From contig JAEWFC010000038.1 of assembly GCA_023389035.1 (NCBI GenBank), forward strand, positions 248,001-312,000: 64,000 nt of DNA, read 5' to 3'. The first letter of the stretch is position 1. Each line of letters opens with the position of its first letter. A model generated the notes under the pieces. It did no database searches, had not been told where the DNA came from, and saw only the letters and a list, made by a program, of their open reading frames with translations. The translations under genes and the position numbers were made by a program. Source of the DNA: Acidobacteriota bacterium. GTDB taxonomy: Bacteria > Acidobacteriota > Blastocatellia > Pyrinomonadales > Pyrinomonadaceae. Shown here piece after piece: positions 57,794-64,000 of the stretch.

Positions 57794-59078
57794 TTGCCTT
57801 TACGATAAACAACGTGCCGTCGTCGTCAAGAAACTTTCGCTCGGTGAAATCCGCAACACCTTTCCTGATGTGATCGATCATCTGCTTAGCCGGTTTCTCG
57901 ATGCACTCTAGGACGCTGGCCGCAAACCGATCCTTACCGTACTCTTCGCCGGCTTGGTTCGTAGCTTCTGTTATGCCGTCAGTATATACGACCATCACCT
58001 GCCCCGGATCGAACCGGATAAAGTGTTGGTGATATCTCGCATCGCGAAACATCCCGAGAGGCATATCTCCGTATTCGACAAATCTGTATTCGCCGTCAGC
58101 TTTGATCAGCATCGGCGGATTGTGTCCGGCGTTTGAGAATACGAATGTCTTGTTTGTCCCGTCGAGGATCCCATAGATCGCCGTGATGAACTGGTGCTCT
58201 TCGACCGAATCCCAAAGCAGATTGTTCACCTTGGACATCGCGATATGCGGCGCGTAACCGATCTGTACGCCCGACCGCAAAGACGCACGAAGGAAGGACA
58301 TCAGAAGAGCTGCAGGAATTCCCTTTCCCACGGCATCTGCCACGACGATGCCGATCTGGTCGTCGAAGATCTTGACCCAATCGTAATAATCGCCGGAGAC
58401 CTCTTCGGTCGGGAAAATGTAAGCACTAATATCAAAGTTTTCGAACTGCGGATCATGATCGGGCAGAAGCTCCAGCTGAACTTGTCTGGCGATCTCGAGC
58501 TGCGCTTCGATGCGCTTTTTCTCGATAAGGTGCTCGTGAAGCTGGACCTTTTCAATGATGATCGCGACCTGCGATGCCAGAAGCTGCAGGACCGAAAGAT
58601 CGTCATCGGTATAAGCATTTAGGTCGTCGCTCTCGAGGTCGAAAGCACCGATAACCTTGTCGTTCGAAATGATGGGTGCGACCATCTCGGAACGTGTTCG
58701 TCCGCGAGCCTTAAAATACTGCGGATCGCTCTCGACGTCACCGGAAATAATGGAAACTCCGGTTTGAGCCACCCGCCCGAGAAATCCTTCACCAAGGCGC
58801 AGCCGCGGTTCGACGAGTTCGAAACTAATGTCATAGCCGCGGATTACACGAGATTTGAAGATGTATGGGTCGCCGCTTTCATTGCTCGTCTCGATCAGGT
58901 AGATACCTGCGGCATCATACGGCAATACCGAACCCAGCGTGTCCATCACTAGGTTCAGCACATCGTCAAGATTCAGCGAACGGCTGATCTTTTTCGTTAT
59001 CTCCAGCAGCAGACGCAGCTTATCTACCGTAGAGAGTACAGGTGTTGCCGTAGATCGATGTGCTGCTTGCTCGTCCAT
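57789..59078 (-). CDS. GAF-domain PP2C/SpoIIE-type serine phosphatase (RsbU-like)
   Basis: A 429-residue signalling phosphatase. A GAF sensor (about 20-175, YDAAGIYLIETSN ... GAFDLESDDLNAYTDDDLSV) is followed by a helical linker and the SpoIIE/PP2C catalytic domain (about 205-429). Metal-binding acidic residues are in EVSGDYYDWVKI, VVADAVGKGIPAALLM and YTDGITEATN. Such enzymes switch anti-anti-sigma factors and so control general stress sigma factors. The GAF domain may bind a small ligand or sense redox state. No STAS or anti-sigma gene is adjacent, so its partner is elsewhere. It starts 1 base after the ImmA-like gene ends. Confidence 0.9.
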   Translation of the reverse strand: MDEQAAHRSTATPVLSTVDKLRLLLEITKKISRSLNLDDVLNLVMDTLGSVLPYDAAGIYLIETSNESGDPYIFKSRVIRGYDISFELVEPRLRLGEGFLGRVAQTGVSIISGDVESDPQYFKARGRTRSEMVAPIISNDKVIGAFDLESDDLNAYTDDDLSVLQLLASQVAIIIEKVQLHEHLIEKKRIEAQLEIARQVQLELLPDHDPQFENFDISAYIFPTEEVSGDYYDWVKIFDDQIGIVVADAVGKGIPAALLMSFLRASLRSGVQIGYAPHIAMSKVNNLLWDSVEEHQFITAIYGILDGTNKTFVFSNAGHNPPMLIKADGEYRFVEYGDMPLGMFRDARYHQHFIRFDPGQVMVVYTDGITEATNQAGEEYGKDRFAASVLECIEKPAKQMIDHIRKGVADFTERKFLDDDGTLFIVKAN

Positions 59079-59079
59079 C

Positions 59080-59694
59080 TCAGTCGTTCTTGAAGATGTT
59101 TTCCTTATAGGCGTCCCAAAGGCGGGATACCTTGATCCGGTACTCGACCAAAGCGCGGCTTACTCGATAGTGCCTCGCGATCTGTGCGGAGGTCTTCCCG
59201 CTCAGAACCATGTCCCGCAAGCCGATGAATGGAACCAGTGCCGCAGCACCGGTCCCGTATGCTTCGTCTTCGATGTCCTTATTGTAATCACGTGCGACGA
59301 TCTTGCCGGACCGATCGCGCTTTTCCACGGCGAGGCGGCTGGGGACATGCCCGAGAAATACGTGGCAGATCTCCTCCATTAGTGTAGCATTATGGCGATT
59401 TTTCCCGTGTGTCGGATTTAAGACGATGAGCTTGCGGCCATCGGGCAGGGTTTTCGATGCCGCGCCGCCCGACCACTTATCTTTACCTTCGCCAAGCAAA
59501 TGAGCAACGGTTTCCTTGCTAAGCAACTGCTCGATCTCGTCAAAGGTGACGACCAGCAGATTTGCGTAATGAGCCAGCTTAAACGGGTCAAGCGGCTGAT
59601 CGGCACGGCGAAGCCCCGCAAACTCGCGCAGTCCGCGGGCACGAAGCTCATGATGTCGTCCTTTCTGGGTTGGCGGCAGGTCGTAGGTATCCAC
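59080..59694 (-). CDS. ImmA/IrrE-like protein with altered zinc motif and C-terminal HTH
   Basis: A 204-residue protein of the ImmA/IrrE (DUF955) fold. The region that normally reads HExxH is MEEICHVFLGH, so the first His is Glu while the second His and the following GH are kept; metal binding and protease activity are therefore doubtful. Residues about 165-195 (GKTSAQIARHYRVSRALVEY) form a helix-turn-helix. It has no membrane helix. The start (GTG 59694) is the longest and is uncertain. It overlaps no gene but lies 1 base before the phosphatase gene, so both are made together; a role in stress or damage signalling is suggested by that pairing only. Confidence 0.75.
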   Translation of the reverse strand: MDTYDLPPTQKGRHHELRARGLREFAGLRRADQPLDPFKLAHYANLLVVTFDEIEQLLSKETVAHLLGEGKDKWSGGAASKTLPDGRKLIVLNPTHGKNRHNATLMEEICHVFLGHVPSRLAVEKRDRSGKIVARDYNKDIEDEAYGTGAAALVPFIGLRDMVLSGKTSAQIARHYRVSRALVEYRIKVSRLWDAYKENIFKND

Positions 59695-59735
59695 GATCTT
59701 GCGAAGGCAGGAGCCCGGCTGCCCGGTGATCTGAC

Positions 59736-60257
59736 CTAAACCTCTTTGAACTCCGAATCAACGTCTTCACTTGAAAGAGCGACGCGGTAATTCTTCGATT
59801 GGACCTGTTTAGTGATCAAGAGGTCGTCCTTGGTCTTGAGCAGATCGGCACGATTGTAGACCGATATCTCAAAATTGTATCCGTGCGTGATCGCATCTTT
59901 CGGACATGCTTCAACGCAGTAGCCGCAAAATATGCAACGGCCGTAATCGATGTTATAGACCTTGGCGAAACGCTCGTCCCGGCCGATCCGTTCGGCGTAC
60001 GGACGCTGGTCCGTTTCAGCCTCAATGTAAATGCAGTCCGATGGGCATGCCGCGGCACAAAGATAGCACGCAACGCACTTCTCCTTACCGGCCTCGTCCA
60101 CATGGAGCAAATGTTGACCGCGGTATCGCGGCTGAACTGTTACAGGCTCGTCAGGATACTGAACGGTCCACTTTTCCCGCGGGATCTCTGAGAGCGTGCG
60201 GCGCATTCCCTTTAGGATCGCACCGGTTGACTGAATTACGTTTCCGATCAAAGACAT
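59736..60257 (-). CDS. nuoI: NADH-quinone oxidoreductase subunit I (4Fe-4S ferredoxin subunit)
   Basis: A 173-residue peripheral subunit of respiratory complex I that carries two 4Fe-4S clusters between the NADH arm and the quinone site. Ligands are Cys61/64/67/71 (CVACYLCAAACPSDCIYIEA) and Cys108/111/114/118 (CIFCGYCVEACPKDAI). The N-terminal GMRRTLSEIPREKWTVQYPD is typical of NuoI. It is alone here: none of the other nuo genes is in the window, unlike the usual operon. Confidence 0.95.
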   Translation of the reverse strand: MSLIGNVIQSTGAILKGMRRTLSEIPREKWTVQYPDEPVTVQPRYRGQHLLHVDEAGKEKCVACYLCAAACPSDCIYIEAETDQRPYAERIGRDERFAKVYNIDYGRCIFCGYCVEACPKDAITHGYNFEISVYNRADLLKTKDDLLITKQVQSKNYRVALSSEDVDSEFKEV

Positions 60258-60267
60258 TGTTAAAACC

Positions 60268-60615
60268 TTAGTAAAACTTTCCGTACGGCGTGCCGCTGCC
60301 CATATATATGAAAACTATCATTAGGACGCCCCACAAGATCGGCGCAAGAATCGCGATAAGCCCGAACAGTACCCCCGCGATCGCAAGTCCCTTTCCGCTG
60401 TAGCGGGTCGGGTCTCGCTTAACCCGGCTGATGCCGAGAATGCCCAAAATGACTGCCGCAATTCCCAGTATGAACGGTATGACGCCGCAAAGCCAGATGA
60501 GCAGCGTCGGAACCATCATCGCAAGGCCCGCGATCCCCGCGACAAGCGAGACGATCCCCAGGACAGGATTCGGAGATGTTGCTCCTGCTGAATAGTTCGG
60601 ATTCATACCTGCCAC
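60268..60615 (-). CDS. DUF4190-type membrane protein
   Basis: A 115-residue protein with two to three membrane helices (LGIVSLVAGIAGLAMMVPTL, IPFILGIAAVILGILGISRV, VLFGLIAILAPILWGVLMIV) around the DPTRYSGKGLAIAG loop that marks the DUF4190 family. Function unknown. The larger gene upstream carries the same domain, so they are paralogues in one operon. Confidence 0.8.
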   Translation of the reverse strand: MAGMNPNYSAGATSPNPVLGIVSLVAGIAGLAMMVPTLLIWLCGVIPFILGIAAVILGILGISRVKRDPTRYSGKGLAIAGVLFGLIAILAPILWGVLMIVFIYMGSGTPYGKFY

Positions 60616-60638
60616 TGGCCGCCGGCTGAGCGGCGGAT

Positions 60639-61631
60639 CTACTGGTTAGCCATCCGCATCATCATTTCCATTCCGCCGAGGAACAAGATGAAGACCCAGT
60701 ACACCACTCCGATAAGGAAGAACAACCCGCCGAGGATCATACCTATGATAGCGAGCGTCTTGCCGCCGTACTGAGCGGGGTCGTTATTCACATTCTTCAT
60801 TCCGAGAAAACCGGTAATGAGCGCGACAATACCGGTGAGAGGCGAAATATAGCAGCAAAGCGAAAGTATGCCAGCCACTAATGAAACGATCGGTAGCGTT
60901 TTATTTGCGCCTTCGACCGTTGCCGATGACGGTGAGACATTTTGTCCGAATTCCTGTGGATTTTGCATATTCGTTTCTTGCGGCGGGGTCCACGCCTGCT
61001 GTGCAAGCGGCTCGCCGGCCGGTGCTGAAGGCTCTCCAAATGAAGTATTTACGATCGGTTCAGGGTCTGCGAACTGCGGTGTCTCACCAGCCGGTTCCAC
61101 CGGCTCGCTGTAACTATGCTCGAATGGAGTCGAGGGCTCCATCGACGGCGGTTTTGCCTCACCAAAGGGCGACGGTATCGGCGGCGTAGTCTGGGCGAAT
61201 CGATCTTCCGCCTGGTCGCTCGCGGGCGTCGAGAAAGGTGACGCCGGCGGTTCTTGTCCGAACGACGGCGGCTCCGGATTCGGCTCGTTGAAGCGCGGCG
61301 GTTCCGGCTGCTGATCGCCTATAGGCGGGACATCTATCACCTGCTCATCTGCTTCGCGATGCCGCTCCATTTCCGCTCGGATCTCTGCCTCGGAAACGAT
61401 CTGCGTCTTGTTCGAATCCATCGGACTTGGCAGATCAAGTACCTGGTCGTCGCGAGATGAATCCTCGGCCTTTAATGAAGCCATCGCCGCAGCGATCTCT
61501 TCCTTGTTGCCGACCATAGTTTTATAGGGATCAACTTCCTCGGCAGCGTCATCGACCAAGGGAGTACCGTCGGTCTGGCAGAACTTTAGATTATCGTCGA
61601 ACGTCTTATCACAGGTCGGGCAGCGCTTCAT
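60639..61631 (-). CDS. Zinc-ribbon protein with long linker and DUF4190 membrane domain
   Basis: A 330-residue protein. The N-terminus is a zinc ribbon (MKRCPTCDKTFDDNLKFCQT). A long acidic Pro/Glu/Ser-rich linker (about 50-240) follows, then the DUF4190 membrane domain (about 245-325, PIVSLVAGILSLCCYISPLT, NDPAQYGGKTLAIIGMILGG). It thus presents a soluble cytoplasmic module on a membrane base. The plan (ribbon plus membrane helix) recalls the zinc-ribbon protein of the BMC operon. Its role is unknown. Confidence 0.78.
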   Translation of the reverse strand: MKRCPTCDKTFDDNLKFCQTDGTPLVDDAAEEVDPYKTMVGNKEEIAAAMASLKAEDSSRDDQVLDLPSPMDSNKTQIVSEAEIRAEMERHREADEQVIDVPPIGDQQPEPPRFNEPNPEPPSFGQEPPASPFSTPASDQAEDRFAQTTPPIPSPFGEAKPPSMEPSTPFEHSYSEPVEPAGETPQFADPEPIVNTSFGEPSAPAGEPLAQQAWTPPQETNMQNPQEFGQNVSPSSATVEGANKTLPIVSLVAGILSLCCYISPLTGIVALITGFLGMKNVNNDPAQYGGKTLAIIGMILGGLFFLIGVVYWVFILFLGGMEMMMRMANQ

Positions 61632-61745
61632 CTTGTTAACTTTCCTTAGGATCAGGTTTGCGGTGGATAACGATCAGGGGCGGATCGGCGAAACTAGCGA
61701 TCGCGGCCCCCGATCTGTAATTGCTTTCCCTTTATACCCTTAGCC

Positions 61746-62162
61746 TTATACTAATTCAAGTTTGCTAAAGAAATAACTGATCTCGATAGCTGCGTTCTCG
61801 TCCGAATCAGATCCGTGGACAGCGTTTTCGCCGATCGAGGAAGCAAATTCCTTACGGAGAGTGCCCTCGGCCGCCTCCGCAGGATTCGTCGCACCCATGA
61901 GGTCACGCCAAGCAGGTACCGCGTTCTCTTTTTCAAGTGCGAGCACGACACATGGCCCGCTCGACATAAACTCCGTTAGTTCGCCATAAAACGGGCGCTC
62001 GGCATGAACTGCGTAGAAACCCTCTGCGTCCTTGATCGTCTGGTGGATCAGCTTCATCCCGCGGATCTTAAATCCGGCGGTGAGGATCTTGTCGATGATC
62101 TTTCCGTGATTGCCTGCACGCACCGCGTCCGGCTTGATAATTCCAAATGTTAAATTGCTCAT
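61746..62162 (-). CDS. ndk: Nucleoside diphosphate kinase
   Basis: Balances nucleoside triphosphates by moving the gamma-phosphate through a His intermediate. The active site is NAVHGSDSDENA. Other marks are TFGIIKPDAVRAGNHGKI at the start and FYAVHAERPFYGELTEFMSS. At 138 residues it is normal. It follows sucD by 83 bases on the same strand and may share its message. Confidence 0.97.
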   Translation of the reverse strand: MSNLTFGIIKPDAVRAGNHGKIIDKILTAGFKIRGMKLIHQTIKDAEGFYAVHAERPFYGELTEFMSSGPCVVLALEKENAVPAWRDLMGATNPAEAAEGTLRKEFASSIGENAVHGSDSDENAAIEISYFFSKLELV

Positions 62163-62245
62163 AATTAGTTGTTGTAGGTCTAGTTTTCACGTTAAACCGC
62201 ACGGCCTCGGTTGAGACCGCACGGCTGTTGTTTTTCGAGATACTT

Positions 62246-63130
62246 TTAGGCTGCAGCTTTCGAACCCAGAACTTCGACGATCGCCTGGCCGATGTCGGCG
62301 GGTGATTCGACTACGCGAATGCCCGCCGCGGTCAGAGCTGCCATCTTCTCGGCTGCGGTTCCTTTTCCGCCGGAGATGATCGCGCCCGCGTGGCCCATGC
62401 GGCGTCCCGGAGGTGCGGTCTGGCCGGCGATGAAGGCTACTATCGGCTTTGTCACGTTGTCTTTGGCGTATTCCGCCGCTTCTTCCTCTGCGGTTCCGCC
62501 GATCTCGCCGATCATCACGATCGCGTCAGTCTCATCATCTTCCTGAAATAGTCTCAAAGCATCGGTATGTGTCGTGCCGATGATCGGGTCGCCGCCGATG
62601 CCGATCGCGGTCGACTGCCCGAGACCAAGAGCCGTCAACTGGCCAACAGCTTCGTAGGTCAGAGTACCTGAACGCGAAACGACGCCGATGCGGCCTTCCT
62701 TATGTATATGTCCGGGCATGATGCCTATCTTGCATTTTCCGGGCGAGATGATGCCAGGGCAGTTCGGTCCGATCATTCGGGTAGAACGCGTGCTCAGGTA
62801 TTCGTTCGCCTTGACCATATCGGCAACCGGAATGCCTTCCGTGATGCAGACGACGAGCGGAATTCCGGCGTCAGCAGCTTCCATAATGGCGTCGGCTGCG
62901 AATGCAGGTGGTACGTAAATAACGGAGGCGTTCGCGCCTGTTTCCTTGACTGCGTCGGCAACGGTATTAAAAACGGGAATTCCCTCATGCGTGGTTCCGC
63001 CCTTGCCGGGCGTAACGCCGCCGACCACGTTGGTCCCGTATTCGACCATCTGCAATGTGTGAAACGTGCCTTCTTTACCGGTAATTCCCTGCACGATAAG
63101 GCGTGTGTTCTTATCAACTAATACGCTCAA
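62246..63130 (-). CDS. sucD: Succinyl-CoA ligase, alpha subunit
   Basis: The alpha subunit of succinyl-CoA synthetase, which makes ATP or GTP from succinyl-CoA in the TCA cycle. Motifs are the CoA-binding QGITGKEGTFHT, GPNCPGIISPGKCKIGIMPG, GIGGDPIIGTT, and the phosphorylated His in RRMGHAGAIISGG. The start is taken as TTG at 63130, which has AGGAG eight bases upstream and gives MSVLVDKNTRLIVQG, the family N-terminus; the TTG at 63163 would add eleven unlikely residues. sucC is not visible next to it. Confidence 0.95.
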   Translation of the reverse strand: MSVLVDKNTRLIVQGITGKEGTFHTLQMVEYGTNVVGGVTPGKGGTTHEGIPVFNTVADAVKETGANASVIYVPPAFAADAIMEAADAGIPLVVCITEGIPVADMVKANEYLSTRSTRMIGPNCPGIISPGKCKIGIMPGHIHKEGRIGVVSRSGTLTYEAVGQLTALGLGQSTAIGIGGDPIIGTTHTDALRLFQEDDETDAIVMIGEIGGTAEEEAAEYAKDNVTKPIVAFIAGQTAPPGRRMGHAGAIISGGKGTAAEKMAALTAAGIRVVESPADIGQAIVEVLGSKAAA

Positions 63131-63373
63131 GCTTGATTCTCCTGAATTCGAATTCGGCTGCAAGATCGCGGCCGTTTACTGGTGACTAAAACAAAACGTG
63201 AGTATATCACGATGCCCGTTTTCACCTGCAATTCGGCTAACTGAACTTTTTCTGAACCTTTTCCCCGCAGTTAACGTTTGAAAACTATCTTGCCGACGTC
63301 TCGTTCGTTTGCGAACCAAGATTCGGTGGTCCGGCAGCACGATGCCGGATGTTCTCGCATTTCCGCATTTGTC

Positions 63374-64000
63374 ATGAGGCAGCTTTACTCATTCTATTCC
63401 GACGCCTTCTGGATCGCCCTGAAATCGATCCTCGAGCACAAACTCCGTGCACTTTTAACGCTGATAGGCATCATCATCGGCGTCGCAGCGGTGATCGTTG
63501 TCGGTGCGTCGATCGCAGGCCTCAAGACATACGTGATCGACCAAGTCTCGAAAGTGCTGGGTTCGAATCATTACATGATGACCCGAATGGCCAGCATGGA
63601 AGACCTGTCTGACGAGGAGTTTGAGCGCCGCAACCGGCGCAACAAGGATATAACTTGGCAGGAATATGAATATCTGCGCGATAACCTAAAGCTCTCGACC
63701 TACGTTGGAGCTCAGATGAATGCTGGTGTCGATCTTCAGGAAGGCACTGTCGAGATGCCCTCTGTCCGCGTGATGGGCGTGACCGAGAATATGTACGAGA
63801 TCGAGGACAAGACCCTCGAGGAAGGGCGCTTCTTTGCGAGAGAGGAGGTAACGCGAAACGCAACGGTTGCTGTCATCGGGACCGACGTAAAGGAAAAATA
63901 CTTCGAATTCACCTCCCCGATCGGAAAAACGTTAAAGATCCGCGGCGTCCGCGTCACGATCATCGGTGTTGAAAAGAAACGCGGATCGTTCTTCGGGCAA
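63374..64000 (+). CDS. MacB-type ABC transporter permease (truncated by window edge)
   Basis: The first 209 residues of a FtsX/MacB-family permease. A membrane helix at about residues 25-48 (ALLTLIGIIIGVAAVIVVGA) follows the typical LKSILEHKLRA cytoplasmic segment, and the MacB periplasmic core domain begins after it (VRVMGVTENMYEIEDKTLEE, GRFFAREEV, VAVIGTDVKEKYF). The remaining helices lie outside the window. These transporters move lipoproteins, peptides or drugs; the matching ATPase gene is not visible. The ATG at 63374 is chosen on family grounds. Confidence 0.85.
   Translation, partial: MRQLYSFYSDAFWIALKSILEHKLRALLTLIGIIIGVAAVIVVGASIAGLKTYVIDQVSKVLGSNHYMMTRMASMEDLSDEEFERRNRRNKDITWQEYEYLRDNLKLSTYVGAQMNAGVDLQEGTVEMPSVRVMGVTENMYEIEDKTLEEGRFFAREEVTRNATVAVIGTDVKEKYFEFTSPIGKTLKIRGVRVTIIGVEKKRGSFFGQ

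Overview
The window most likely comes from a member of the Acidobacteriota, probably class Blastocatellia (Pyrinomonadales-like). This is inferred from gene content: six secreted von Willebrand A proteins of the acidobacterial type (TIGR03436-like), a winged-helix/TPR membrane regulator, large delta-60-repeat/CSLREA surface proteins, tandem S8 proteases and Asn/Thr-rich linkers in several exported proteins. Base composition looks moderately GC-rich and fairly even, apart from one AT-rich tandem repeat near 15.4-15.6 kb. I see no rRNA, tRNA, CRISPR array, transposase or phage gene.

Layout. 1-5 kb: the 5' part of a P-type ATPase, a membrane-anchored thioredoxin-like protein beside a secreted 16-cysteine protein, then three tandem VWA paralogues that share near-identical end segments. 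5.0-5.5 kb: a non-coding stretch of short repeats and hairpins. 5.5-13 kb: 6-phosphogluconate dehydrogenase with an extra disordered insert, a zinc-ribbon protein, a PLP-dependent dehydratase, two secreted hypothetical proteins, and the GspE/PilB-GspF/PilC pair. 13-15.3 kb: two more VWA proteins. 15.3-19.3 kb: a 21-bp heptad repeat, then a compact bacterial microcompartment (BMC) operon on the minus strand: BMC-H shell protein, CoA-acylating aldehyde dehydrogenase with a cargo-type tail, secreted VWA protein, zinc-ribbon membrane protein, second BMC-H shell protein.

19.5-25 kb: RodZ-like protein, guaB, a hypothetical gene, and a winged-helix/TPR regulator. 25-34 kb: a small CxxC protein overlapping a delta-60/VCBS protein, followed by a 2201-residue multi-domain surface protein. 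34-44 kb: ABC-F ATPase, SurA-like lipoprotein, rpmB, RidA, two S8 proteases, and the bifunctional (p)ppGpp enzyme. 44-48 kb: a TonB-ExbB-ExbD-ExbD operon with a trailing lipoprotein. 48.5-56 kb: secF-secD-yajC-tgt, a MauE/double-thioredoxin fusion, and der. 56-63 kb: a FecR-domain protein, a small hypothetical gene, a GAF-PP2C phosphatase next to an ImmA-like protein, nuoI, two DUF4190-type proteins, ndk and sucD. The window ends inside a MacB-type ABC permease.

How the genes fit together. Most of the window is housekeeping plus envelope and secretion functions. The least ordinary parts are the BMC operon, which has two shell proteins with different pore residues, no pentamer, and a VWA gene overlapping the enzyme gene; the cysteine-ladder protein paired with a thioredoxin; and the heptad tandem repeat. 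All functions are read from sequence motifs without any database search.
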